DNA of 64,000 bases from Oceanobacillus alkalisoli (GTDB taxonomy: Bacteria > Bacillota > Bacilli > Bacillales > Amphibacillaceae). Below the pieces are notes generated by a model. It made no database searches. It worked only from the letters and a program-made list of their open reading frames with translations, and was not told the origin of the DNA. The position numbers and the translations under genes were made by a program. Shown piece by piece: positions 52,674-61,146 of the stretch. Location: assembly GCF_021556485.1 (NCBI RefSeq), contig NZ_JAKGBW010000016.1:33668-97667 (forward strand), given 5' to 3'. Positions within the stretch are counted from its first letter, which is position 1. Each line of letters starts with the position of its first letter.

Positions 52674-53750
52674 ATGTTTGATGAAAACCCGATTACAAAA
52701 AGACTTGGTATTACATATCCAATTATTCAAGCAGGGATGGCTGGGGGCATTACAACACCAGAGCTCGTTGCCGCTGTCTCTCAAGCAGGCGCACTCGGTA
52801 CACTTGGGGCAGGTTATTTAACACCGGTTAAAATGAGGGATACTATACAAAAAATCAAACAGCGTACAGACCAACCTTTCGCTGTGAATCTATTCGTGCC
52901 GGAAAATCCGGATTTTTCTCAGAAGAAAGTCAGTCAAGCCAATGATTGGCTTGAAGGAATCCGACAGGAATTAAACATGGAGGAACCAGCACAATCCCCT
53001 GAAATAAATAACGATAATTTCCAGGGACAAATAGAAGTTCTAATCAAAGAAAGGGTGCCGATTTGCAGCTTTACCTTTGGCCTCCCTTCCAGAGAAATCG
53101 TACAAAGACTTAAAAATGCGGATATTACGTTAATCGGTACAGCAACAACAGTAGATGAAGCTCTGGCAAATGAAGAACGTGGACTTGATATGGTTGTCAT
53201 GCAGGGTAGTGAGGCTGGCGGACACCGGGGAACTTTTCTTGGAGACTTCGAGATGTCGATGATCGGTACAATAGCACTCGTACCACAAGCAAAGGATTAT
53301 GTGAGCATTCCAATCATCGCGGCAGGCGGAATTATGGATGGACGGGGAGCGCTGGCTGCCTTCATCCTTGGTGCTGAAGCAGTCCAAATGGGAACGGCAT
53401 TTGTTACTACGAAAGAAAGTGGCGCCCACCCTCTTTATAAACAAGCAATCCGTGAAAGCAGTGAGGATAAAACTGCCATTACAAAAGCATTCAGTGGAAA
53501 ACCGGCGAGAGGAATCCACAATATGTTCATGAAAAATTTTGACAAAGTAGAACAGCAACTGCCAGACTACCCAATCCAAAATGAATTAACGAAAGGGATC
53601 CGGAAAGAAGCTGCAAAGCAAAATCGACCAGAATACCTTTCCCTATGGGCGGGTCAACATCCTCGTTCAAGCACCGAAAAGCACGCAAAAGAACTGATTC
53701 AATCAATCGTTTCCCAAATAAACAGTCTCGTAGACGGCTTAACCAAATAA
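52674..53750 (+). CDS. Nitronate monooxygenase (2-nitropropane dioxygenase family)
   Basis: The 358-residue FMN enzyme oxidises alkyl nitronates such as propionate-3-nitronate. It starts with NPITKRLGITYPIIQAGMAG, has GALGTLGAGYLTP near 36, VMQGSEAGGHRGTF near 178 with the catalytic His, IPIIAAGGIMDGRGALAAFI near 208 and GAEAVQMGTAFVTTKES near 232 for phosphate binding. GGAAAGGAGAGCATAAG precedes the ATG. It has its own transcript and a strong terminator. Confidence 0.93.
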   Translation: MFDENPITKRLGITYPIIQAGMAGGITTPELVAAVSQAGALGTLGAGYLTPVKMRDTIQKIKQRTDQPFAVNLFVPENPDFSQKKVSQANDWLEGIRQELNMEEPAQSPEINNDNFQGQIEVLIKERVPICSFTFGLPSREIVQRLKNADITLIGTATTVDEALANEERGLDMVVMQGSEAGGHRGTFLGDFEMSMIGTIALVPQAKDYVSIPIIAAGGIMDGRGALAAFILGAEAVQMGTAFVTTKESGAHPLYKQAIRESSEDKTAITKAFSGKPARGIHNMFMKNFDKVEQQLPDYPIQNELTKGIRKEAAKQNRPEYLSLWAGQHPRSSTEKHAKELIQSIVSQINSLVDGLTK

Positions 53751-53755
53751 ATAAA

Positions 53756-53835
53756 GGGGCAGCTTAGAGCACCGACCCCCGAAAGTTAGTTTTTTTATTC
53801 TAACTTTTAGGGGTTGCCACCAAGTCAAGCTGCCC
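53756..53835. terminator. Nested hairpin terminator between the NMO gene and comK
   Basis: GGGCAGCTT pairs with AAGCTGCCC outside; AAAGTTAG (53782-53789) pairs with CTAACTTT (53800-53807) inside, with T-rich sequence in the loop. It can serve both converging genes. Confidence 0.75.
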
Positions 53836-53844
53836 AGATTTTCA

Positions 53845-54327
53845 TCAGCTCAATGTTTGTTCTGCTTCAAATTTATCTATGCATAGTTTTACTCGGCGCC
53901 TTTGCTCGTTTAGTGTGTAGGTAGATACCGTAAGCGACAAGGAAGTTCCATCAATAAAGTGGACTTTTGATTTAAATTTTTTACTCTTTTGGCTAATATC
54001 TTCAATCCATTTGATGCGATGGTCAAATAGCCAAATGCAGTCTGGGTGTGTTGATGACATGGTAGGAAATGCATAGATGCCGAGGGCTGTATTGATTGGT
54101 AACGGTACTTTATATTGAATTCCCAGTTTTTTTCTAATCACCGCTAAACTCCCTTCGTACGTTAAAAAGCTTTTGGAACAACTTTCTTTGATGATTTTGA
54201 GCGGGGACATTTTTATGTAGAGTTTTTCTTTAGGGGTTAAAACAATGGTGTTATAGTCCGTGCTCCTACCAGGAAGAAGTGCGTTAACATTTTCTTTAAT
54301 TGTGTAAGCTGTTAGAACTGACTCCAT
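53845..54327 (-). CDS. comK: Competence transcription factor ComK
   Basis: The 160-residue protein matches ComK in order of blocks: EKLYIKMSPLKIIKESCSKS near residue 32, TYEGSLAVIRKKLG near 54, and LGIYAFPTMSSTHPDCIWLF near 80, then a variable C-terminus. ComK activates DNA uptake genes by minor-groove binding at K-boxes. It is shorter than the 192-residue B. subtilis protein, mainly at the C-terminus where MecA binds for degradation. GGAAAGGGAGTC is a good ribosome site. Orthologues in non-model Bacillaceae vary, so function is likely but not certain. Confidence 0.88.
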   Translation of the reverse strand: MESVLTAYTIKENVNALLPGRSTDYNTIVLTPKEKLYIKMSPLKIIKESCSKSFLTYEGSLAVIRKKLGIQYKVPLPINTALGIYAFPTMSSTHPDCIWLFDHRIKWIEDISQKSKKFKSKVHFIDGTSLSLTVSTYTLNEQRRRVKLCIDKFEAEQTLS

Positions 54328-54434
54328 TTGTAAGACTCCCTTTCCATGTGTAATGAGTAATTTTCACTAGTCCTAAATGCACACTCAATACCAATTATAT
54401 GATTATTAGGAATTATTTGCAAGTCAAAAAAATA

Positions 54435-54463
54435 ACCAACCAAGATAATTTTTCTTGGTTGGT
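54435..54463 (-). terminator. Terminator of the truncated ABC gene
   Basis: ACCAACCAAG pairs with CTTGGTTGGT across nine bases; on the reverse strand TTATTTTTTT follows. Repeat R1 copy E lies between it and the gene's stop codon. Confidence 0.8.
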
Positions 54464-54478
54464 ATTTCTAATCATTCG

Positions 54479-54594
54479 AATGAATTTCATAATTACCAAA
54501 GTCGGCTTTTCCATCACCATATGTAGTTGGGAACGAACCAACTCAACTACATACGGTGATGGTGAAGCATTAAATACGTATTATGAAATTCATT
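54479..54594 (-). repeat. MITE-like palindromic repeat R1, copy E (116 bp)
   Basis: Opposite orientation to copy A and nearly identical to its complement. It begins right at the stop codon of the truncated ABC gene, which may therefore have been changed by the insertion. Confidence 0.88.
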
Positions 54595-55090
54595 AATTCA
54601 ATTGCTGCTCAGCAAATTTCCGGTATAAATGGTGTGTTGCAATCAGTTCCTCATGAGTGCCTGACCCAGTTATCTTCCCTTTTTCAATAAAAATAATTTT
54701 ATTTGCATACACGATGGTCGATAGTCTATGGGCAATCACAAAAGTCGTGCGTCCTTTCATTAGACGGGAGAGGGCTTGTTGGACAGCATGCTCCGACTGG
54801 CTATCAAGAGTTGCCGTTGCTTCATCGAGCATTAAGATTTTCGGATCTCTTAAGAAAGCACGCGCAATATTAATTCGTTGTCTCTGACCACCGGAGAGCT
54901 TCACCCCACGCTCTCCGACTTCTGTTGCTAAACCTTCTGGAAAACTCCGAATGAATGTATCTGCATAGGCCATCTCCGTGACCTTCCATAGACGTTCATC
55001 CGGAATTTTCTTCGCATTATCCAAGCCATAGGTAAGATTATCCCGAATTGTTCCAGCCATCATCGCGCTTTCCTGGTTGACAGTTACACC
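54593..55090 (-). pseudogene. C-terminal ATPase fragment of an ABC multidrug exporter
   Basis: The frame holds the second half of an ABC ATPase: [20 protein letters not shown] (Q-loop region), signature [20 protein letters not shown], Walker [13 protein letters not shown] and the switch [10 protein letters not shown]. The membrane domain and Walker A, about 400 residues, are missing: upstream the sequence becomes unrelated AT-rich DNA near 55090. Intact relatives (BmrA-type) are 580-residue homodimeric drug exporters. An internal ATG at 55063 could yield 156 residues, without transport function. Confidence 0.85.
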
Positions 55091-55111
55091 TGGATAAAAT
55101 AAATATAAAAA

Positions 55112-55146
55112 AATGGCACATCCAGACTTTTTCTGAACATGCCATT
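55112..55146 (-). terminator. Terminator of htpX
   Basis: AATGGCA and TGCCATT form the outer stem, with inner pairing TTCAGA/TCTGGA. On the reverse strand seven T follow. Confidence 0.82.
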
Positions 55147-55150
55147 CTAA

Positions 55151-56029
55151 TTATTGTAAACGTCTTATTCTTTCATCCAAATCCGGATGTGTCGAGAAGA
55201 TATTCGATTTTTTCTTGCCATTAATTTTAAGCGTGGCAATCGATGTGTCATCTTCTGTTTTAATACGGTCACTATAAGCGCGCAATGACTCAAGCGCATG
55301 CCTCATCTTATCTCTGCCTGCAAGATCTGCCCCGCCTCGGTCTGCATGAAACTCCCTGTGACGGGAATAGGCGAAGACAACAAGGCTTCCTAAAATGGAA
55401 AATACAAGTTGAAAAACAATAATCGCGATGAAATGAACAAGCGGAGCAATTTCTTCTCTTGCAAAACGCGATGCGATAAACGCAGCAATCCGTGCAAGAA
55501 ATACAACGAATGTGTTTACGACACCTTGCAGCAAGGTCATTGTCACCATATCACCGTTTGCAATATGGGCGACCTCATGGGCCAGTACCCCTTCAATCGC
55601 ATCATCATCCATTTCTTCCATTAAACCAGTTGAAACAGCGACAAGCGATCGTTTCTTAGATGGACCGGTCGCAAAAGCATTCACTTCGGGTGAATCATAA
55701 ACTCCAACCTCAGGCATATACGTTAAGCCCGCTGCCCTTGATAAACGGTGAACTCTTTCAACAAGTTCCTGCTCAAAAGCAGTAGCTGGCTGGTCAGGAT
55801 TGATAACCCGAACCCCCATCATCCGCTTCGCCATCCAGCGTGAGATCAACAGAGATATAAAAGAACCGGTAAACCCGATGATCGCACTTAGGATAAGCAA
55901 GGTACCGAAGTCAATTCCACCCTGGGCATTTAAATAATTCAATCCCCCTGGTATTAAATTAACGATGATACTAATCGTAAGTAGGACTAGAACGTTTGTT
56001 AACAAAAAGTAAAAAATTCGCTTTCCCAT
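55151..56029 (-). CDS. htpX: Membrane zinc metalloprotease HtpX
   Basis: The ATG at 56029 has AAAGGGTG seven bases ahead; starts three and nine bases earlier are possible. The 292-residue protease has two N-terminal membrane helices, zinc motif [13 protein letters not shown] near residue 140, two further helices and the third ligand region [12 protein letters not shown] near 222. It degrades misfolded membrane proteins. The motif [20 protein letters not shown] is conserved. Confidence 0.95.
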   Translation of the reverse strand: MGKRIFYFLLTNVLVLLTISIIVNLIPGGLNYLNAQGGIDFGTLLILSAIIGFTGSFISLLISRWMAKRMMGVRVINPDQPATAFEQELVERVHRLSRAAGLTYMPEVGVYDSPEVNAFATGPSKKRSLVAVSTGLMEEMDDDAIEGVLAHEVAHIANGDMVTMTLLQGVVNTFVVFLARIAAFIASRFAREEIAPLVHFIAIIVFQLVFSILGSLVVFAYSRHREFHADRGGADLAGRDKMRHALESLRAYSDRIKTEDDTSIATLKINGKKKSNIFSTHPDLDERIRRLQ

Positions 56030-56112
56030 CATCCACACCCTTTATAATTTGCTGATTTTCTTTTCTTAATTATAAAGGGTTAAGCATGATGCTACAAGTA
56101 GGACGTGCGCGA

Positions 56113-57306
56113 TTAAGCAGTTTGTTTTACTTCGGCTTTTTTCCTTCCATGCAAAAAATAATAAATCGGTAAAGCTAGGAATGCAATGACACTCATCGCT
56201 AAATAAAGTCCACGGAAACCAGTGACTCGAATGAGATAACCGAGTAAGAATGGGCCAATCCCCATTCCAAGGTCATAAAACGTGAAGAAGGTTGCAGTTG
56301 CAAGTCCAACCCGTTGGTGTGGTACTGTACTCACTGCAATCGTTTGAGCACTTGATTGTAAAGTTCCAAAGCCGACCCCAATGATTGCTCCAGCGATAAG
56401 CAAGAAGATGCCATTACTAGCCTGACTAAGAATGACTAATCCAATCCCAAACAAAGCAATCGATGGATACATGACACTATTTTCACCTTTTTCATCATAC
56501 ATTCTCCCCGTCACAGGGCGTGACAGAAGGAGAAACACGGCATACATGACAAAGAAAAAGCTTGCCGCGTCGACAAGATTAATTTCTACCGCATACGTAC
56601 TGATAAAAGATAGAATACTTGAGTTGGCGACCCCAACGATGAGCATAAAAATAGATATCGGGAGTGCGCTCCCCTCAAAGTAATCACTAAGTTTAAATCT
56701 TTTCTGCCGTTTCTCTTTTTCAAGATATTTACTTTCGATTTCCGGAACATTCATAAATAGCGCAGTTACTAGTGCGATAATTGACATCCCAGTTGTGATA
56801 ACAAAAATCATATCCTGACTTAAATATTGCAAGGTTATTAAACCAACAAACGGGCCAATTGCCATCGCAAAGTTATTACTTGTCGCAAAGTACCCCAGTC
56901 CTTCCCCGCGTCTGCTCGGCGGAATGACATCGACCGCAATTGTTCCCGTTGCAGTTGTTGTAATACCGAATGCAAACCCGTGAACAAACCGGATTAAGAG
57001 CATCCAGCCGATTGTATTAACCGGGAAATAAACAAGTGCCATGACAAGAAACAGCGCTAGCCCGAATATTAGTAACTTCTTCCGCCCGACTGTTGCAATC
57101 AAGTTCCCTGCCACCGGACGAACTAAAACAGCACCAAGTACGAAAATACTTGATGCCAGACCTGCAATACTTCCCGAAACATTAAATTGTTCAATGGAGT
57201 ACATGGCTAGGGTCACCATTAAAATATAGAAGGAAACAAATAGAAGAAAGTTGGTTGTGGATACCATAATAAAGTCTTTTGTCCATAATTTTTCACGCTT
57301 TGTCAA
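56113..57306 (-). CDS. MFS transporter
   Basis: The 397-residue protein has 12 predicted membrane helices with the MFS loop motif AGNLIATVGRKKLLIFGL near residue 67 and a repeat of it, TGRMYDEKGENSVMYPSIAL, in the second half. RFVHGFAFGITTTATGTIAV near 106 is typical of drug or metabolite efflux members (YwoG-like). Its ATG overlaps the stop of a marR gene, so it is probably the exporter that this regulator controls. The substrate is unknown. Confidence 0.9.
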   Translation of the reverse strand: MTKREKLWTKDFIMVSTTNFLLFVSFYILMVTLAMYSIEQFNVSGSIAGLASSIFVLGAVLVRPVAGNLIATVGRKKLLIFGLALFLVMALVYFPVNTIGWMLLIRFVHGFAFGITTTATGTIAVDVIPPSRRGEGLGYFATSNNFAMAIGPFVGLITLQYLSQDMIFVITTGMSIIALVTALFMNVPEIESKYLEKEKRQKRFKLSDYFEGSALPISIFMLIVGVANSSILSFISTYAVEINLVDAASFFFVMYAVFLLLSRPVTGRMYDEKGENSVMYPSIALFGIGLVILSQASNGIFLLIAGAIIGVGFGTLQSSAQTIAVSTVPHQRVGLATATFFTFYDLGMGIGPFLLGYLIRVTGFRGLYLAMSVIAFLALPIYYFLHGRKKAEVKQTA

Positions 57307-57728
57307 TTTATCTCCTCCTTTTTAAGTTTATTTTTCAAAGATAGAATTGTGTTTAACGTTGTTTCCATATCAGCTTCCGAGATTTCTGCTGCTAGTTTCT
57401 TCTCAAATTGAAAGACAATTTCCTGACCTTTTTCATAGCTGTTTTCACCTGTCTCTGTTAAACAAATGCGACGCTCTCTTTTATCTGCGCCCGGAACGGC
57501 TTCGACTAACTTTTGTTCTTCCAGCCTTTTGATTGTACGGCTAATAGTCGGTTTTTCGACATCGAGATAATTGCTGATTTCAACAAGGGGCACTGGTTGT
57601 TGCTTTTTAATGCAATATAAAACGAGCCATTGCGAATGAAATAGCCCGGCTTCTGAAAGTTGCTTATTCAATGCTTTCTTAAATGCCCTGCTGAACTGAA
57701 GCTGCTGATGAAAGAAATTTACCTTCAC
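57303..57728 (-). CDS. MarR-family regulator of the MFS transporter
   Basis: The 141-residue protein starts at a GTG behind GAGGAGGATTTC. The winged helix is shown by FHSQWLVLYCIKKQQPVPLV, LDVEKPTISRTIKRLEEQKL and PGADKRERRICLTETG. It overlaps the transporter gene by four bases (ATGA), the usual arrangement of an autoregulated efflux operon. The ligand is not known. Confidence 0.9.
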   Translation of the reverse strand: MKVNFFHQQLQFSRAFKKALNKQLSEAGLFHSQWLVLYCIKKQQPVPLVEISNYLDVEKPTISRTIKRLEEQKLVEAVPGADKRERRICLTETGENSYEKGQEIVFQFEKKLAAEISEADMETTLNTILSLKNKLKKEEIN

Positions 57729-57805
57729 GAAATCCTCCTCTTCTGAAATTAGTTACCTAGTTAACTACATATGTTTACTTGGTTTTTGTCAATAGAACGA
57801 ACCAT

Positions 57806-58356
57806 TCAGTTGCGCTTCCTAAATGGTCCTATTTTTAAATCGTGATAAATTTTCCAGAAATAGTAGACAAAAGGAACGAAGATAAGAATGATCATGATTT
57901 CTACACCGAAACCAAGTCCATTTTCTTTCCCTAGTGCATTTTGAATAATATCGTAGTAAATACTTGCAAACATCAGACTGATAACTAAATTAGAAACTGC
58001 CAGCATTCTCGCAGTATGTTGCTTTACAGTATGAATCTCACCCTCTGTTAATTCTTCCTTTTTCAAAAAGGGAATATTCATGAATTGCAGACTGTCTGCC
58101 TTATTTTCGGAACGAATGATTAAAAAATAATTCAACACGAAGCAAAGCAAGACTGTATGGAAGTTAAGCAATATCAAGCCGAATAAAGCCCCCTTATGCC
58201 CCAACCATCCGCTTGTCCTGCAATATTAAAATGAATTGGAATCTCCGGCGGCAGCTTGCCGAAAGAAAAGAAGACGTAAATAATCATGCCGAACATCATA
58301 CTGAATGTTAGCAGATCAAGTGCAGGCGGATAGTACTTCTGAATATTTCTCCACAT
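57806..58356 (-). pseudogene. DUF1648-type membrane protein, frameshifted
   Basis: The first frame, from 58356, encodes a membrane helix and then FGKLPPEIPIHFNIAGQADG followed by WG, the DUF1648 signature. At the G-rich sequence near 58195 it shifts: the continuation GHKGALFGLILLNFH, with three more membrane helices, is in the next frame (57806-58204). One base lost or gained at the GGGG/GGGGG runs explains it. It could be a real mutation or a sequence error. Proteins of this family (SdpI-like) are often regulators or immunity proteins. Confidence 0.75.
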
Positions 58357-58711
58357 GGAATCAACCTTTCCTTATGTATAACTTCTATTATACTACGAAA
58401 TGAAGTCTCAATGAGATTCATCCAAGAAGAACTGCTTACACGATTATTTCAACCACTTTTTCTTCTGACGTCATCATTTTGTCACAAAGACCTCTTATTC
58501 GTGTTCGAAGTCACAGCTTACAAGTGATTTACATCACACAGGCAGCAGAATCTTCGCTGTACACTAGAGATAAGAAATAACAGGTAACGCCAAAAGTTCT
58601 ATGAAAACCAAGTGAAAATCTACATGTCATTTTAGCGACCAATAAAAAGCTGGCTAGAACGAAAGAAAATGCAGAATGAACTCTAGTTAGCGCACGAGTT
58701 CCTAAAGAGTC
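58357..58711. other. Gene-free stretch with a Crp/Fnr box
   Basis: It holds the dyad at 58523-58538 and, close to 58711, sequence that may be the worn N-terminal part of the SCO gene. No other gene is seen. Confidence 0.45.
58523..58538. promoter_or_regulatory. Crp/Fnr-type binding site upstream of the SCO gene
   Basis: AGTGA-TTTACA-TCACA, or TGTGA-TGTAAA-TCACT on the other strand, fits the TGTGA-N6-TCACA palindrome of Crp/Fnr proteins. It lies about 170 bases from both the SCO gene and the DUF1648 gene, midway between them. Confidence 0.6.
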
Positions 58712-59221
58712 ATGGAAGAACAACCTGTATTCCCTGAAGTGACACTCGAGGACAGTAAAGAACGCGTCTATCCTTTTTCTGAATTCGCAGGAAAATACGT
58801 AATGCTTACCTTCATTTACACTGCATGTACCGATGTCTGTCCAGAACTCGAAATGAACCTAGCACAAGTTTATAACTCCATCTCGGAAGAATACGTCGGT
58901 GAAGACATCGTATTTATGAGCATTAGTTTGGATCCTGAACAGGACGATCCTGACACATTGGAGAAATACCGTGCCTACTTTGGCAGCGACGGGGAAACGT
59001 GGCGAATGGCAAGAATTACCGATGAAATGGAACTAAACGCCCTGCTCGATGATTTCGGTGTCATCGTCATTCCCGACGGATATGGACATTTCCAACATAA
59101 TTCAGCATTCTATCTCGTCGACCCGAATGGAATTCTGATTGAAGTGATGGATTATATCGAGATTGGTACAGCGAGTGATAATTTATTATCTATTTTAAAA
59201 GAGGAAGCGAGTGATTTATAA
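58712..59221 (+). CDS. SCO1/SenC-family copper protein, probably 5'-truncated
   Basis: The 169-residue frame carries the SCO thioredoxin fold: MLTFIYTACTDVCPELEMNL with the CxxxC copper ligands near residue 38, ISLDPEQDDPDTLEKYRAYF near 74 and HNSAFYLVDPNG with the third ligand His near 132. SCO proteins load copper into cytochrome oxidase or related enzymes outside the cell. The expected signal or lipoprotein anchor (about 30-40 residues) is missing: an in-frame stop lies just upstream and the ATG has no good ribosome site. It may be a decayed gene. Confidence 0.75.
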   Translation: MEEQPVFPEVTLEDSKERVYPFSEFAGKYVMLTFIYTACTDVCPELEMNLAQVYNSISEEYVGEDIVFMSISLDPEQDDPDTLEKYRAYFGSDGETWRMARITDEMELNALLDDFGVIVIPDGYGHFQHNSAFYLVDPNGILIEVMDYIEIGTASDNLLSILKEEASDL

Positions 59222-59771
59222 TGAGACAGCCCATTTATGGTTTAGCACTATTCATCTTTCTTATTTTGCCACCGGTTGTAACCCTCGCGGAGTCTATTAT
59301 GGCAATCCATATGCATATGCAAATGCCTTTCTTCCTCATTGCGGGTGTACTCATGACACCTTTCTTCCAAAAGAAGTTTCCTCACTTTTTTGAGAAATGG
59401 AATGGGAATGGTATTCCAGGAATCTTAATATGATTATTGCTATCTATTGGATGATTCCCCGTACGATGGACGAAGCTTTAACGATCCCAGCGGTGGAAAT
59501 TTTTAAGTTTATTAGTTTGCCGTTTTTAGCTGGTGTTCCATTAAGGGATAGCTGGGTTAAAGTTAGTGTCCGCGTGAAAAATGCAGTTTATATTATTATT
59601 AGTGCTATTTTCGCGGCGATGGCTGTTCTATATATTGCTGCGCCTACTCAATTATGTAACAACTACCTCATTGTAGAACAAAAAACACTTGGCTGGGGAT
59701 TCGTCTTCCTCGCAGGCGGCATCTTCTTCTACTTCATCCGAACCATATTTTATAAAGAAACGGAAGAGTAA
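59221..59771 (+). pseudogene. Small polytopic membrane protein, frameshifted
   Basis: The first frame (59221-59433, 70 residues) has two membrane helices and starts in the SCO stop codon (TAATG). At 59430 it ends in ATGA, and the next frame continues without a break in character: IIAIYWMIPRTMDEALTIPA, then three further helices and a tail ending FYKETEE. Together they would make a protein of about 180 residues with five helices. Either one base was lost near 59430 or two coupled peptides are made. No family is recognised; the SCO gene suggests a copper or oxidase role. Confidence 0.6.
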
Positions 59772-59788
59772 CCACTTGTCACTTCCAT

Positions 59789-60216
59789 ACAGCGTAAGTG
59801 TCCGAAACTTTCTCTTGGAAGTCCGCAGTCCAGACACCTCTCGCACCTGCTGAGCGGCCGGCAAGCCTCCTCGCGCTATCGCGCTGCGGGGTCTCGCCAG
59901 GCCTATCCTCCCGCAGGAGTCTCGAGTGTCTGGACTGCTACCAGGAATGACCATATTGGGATCACTATTTAATGTACTGAAAAGGTATAATCGTTATCAT
60001 GCAGGAATAATTTGTATTTAAAATAATCATCACTACCAGTTCAGTTGCCCGGTGGACGGTGACTCCTGCGGGAAAAGCACGAGCCTGGAGACCCCTTAGT
60101 GCTCAGCCCGAGGAGCTCTAGCAGTGCCTAAGGATGCGCATCCGTCCACCGGGCAACTGAACGGCGATTAGAGAGTCTTTCAAACGAATGAGCAAACAAT
60201 TACGCTGAATGAAAGC
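59789..60216. repeat. GC-rich repeat R3, composite copy 2
   Basis: It begins ACAGCGTAAGTGTCCGAA and ends TTACGCTGAATGAAAGC, the R3 ends seen at 30037-30267. Inside are two hairpin units: GCAGTCCAGACAC with GTGTCTGGACTGC (about 59827-59940), and GTTCAGTTGCCCGGTGGACG with its complement (about 60039-60162). The second contains CTCCTGCGGGAAAAGCACGA, a word common in Bacillaceae GC-rich repeats. Confidence 0.7.
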
Positions 60217-60243
60217 AATTATCCCTGAGAGTTGTGTTATTTT

Positions 60244-61143
60244 TTATACCGTTACAATCATCGCTAACAGAAAAACAATCAACAGGTAGTTAACGGAGAA
60301 TAGGAAGTTTTGTTGGGCCCATTTTAAGTCATCTTTCACAAAAAAACCGCGAATGATTAAGATGACCCAGATGATAGTTAAGATGGTAACAACGGCTACA
60401 TAGAACGAACCTAGGGAGTGGAGCATGAATGGAAGCGGCAAAAGACAGAGGCAATAGATGAGCATCATTCGCTTCGTCACTTGCATTCCCTTCACCACTG
60501 GAAGCATTGCTACCCCCGCTGCTTTGTATTCCTTAAACTTCCTAATTGCAATAACATATGTATGTGGCATTTGCCAGAAAAATAGAATGAGAGCATAGGT
60601 GATTGGGACAATATGCCAGCCTGTAGCGAAAACCGTCCATCCGATTAGCGGCGTTACAGCCCCTGAGATACTGCCAATTATTGTATTCCACGTAAATTTC
60701 CTCTTCGTCCACATCGTATAGGGAAAAACATAGATAAACCAACCGAGAATGGAGTAAATCATAACTTCCCAATTTGTGAAAAATAATAGAATAAAGCCGA
60801 GTGTCGATACTCCCCAACCGATAAATAATACAGTCGTGAGAGGGATATTCCCCGTTACAGTTGGCCTTGATTTTGTCCGGTCCATTACTGTATCAATATC
60901 TGTGTCATACCAATTATTAATGACTAATGCCCCGATAATGACTAACGTACTGCCGCTTATCGTCAGTAATACAACTCCCCAATTTCCAGATAGCGGAATA
61001 TCTTCGAACTGCATTACGAGCCAAAGACCGGCGATTACCGGTAAGACGTTCGCAATCATGACTTTAAATTTAATAAGTAATTTGATATCGGTGAGGAATG
61101 TTTGTTTTTTATTCGCTTGTAGTTTTTCTGTCACATCCAACAT
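60244..61143 (-). CDS. ctaB: Protoheme IX farnesyltransferase (heme O synthase)
   Basis: The 299-residue membrane enzyme adds farnesyl to heme B to make heme O for terminal oxidases. Nine hydrophobic segments are visible. The prenyl-diphosphate motif is NNWYDTDIDTVMDRTKSRPT near residue 75; the second loop YTMWTKRKFTWNTIIGSISG with AVTP near 140 and WQMPHTYVIAIRKFKEYKAA near 190 are conserved. It directly follows moeA (three bases apart). It may be a second copy, since ctaB usually lies next to ctaA and ctaCDEFG. Confidence 0.94.
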   Translation of the reverse strand: MLDVTEKLQANKKQTFLTDIKLLIKFKVMIANVLPVIAGLWLVMQFEDIPLSGNWGVVLLTISGSTLVIIGALVINNWYDTDIDTVMDRTKSRPTVTGNIPLTTVLFIGWGVSTLGFILLFFTNWEVMIYSILGWFIYVFPYTMWTKRKFTWNTIIGSISGAVTPLIGWTVFATGWHIVPITYALILFFWQMPHTYVIAIRKFKEYKAAGVAMLPVVKGMQVTKRMMLIYCLCLLPLPFMLHSLGSFYVAVVTILTIIWVILIIRGFFVKDDLKWAQQNFLFSVNYLLIVFLLAMIVTV

Positions 61144-61146
61144 CCT

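Noticed and set aside
53130-53579. 149-codon reverse frame
   Set aside because: Antisense to the nitronate monooxygenase gene, cysteine-rich shadow translation.
917-54594. CRISPR array
   Set aside because: The repeats are far apart, palindromic and over 100 bp, with no regular spacers and no cas genes.
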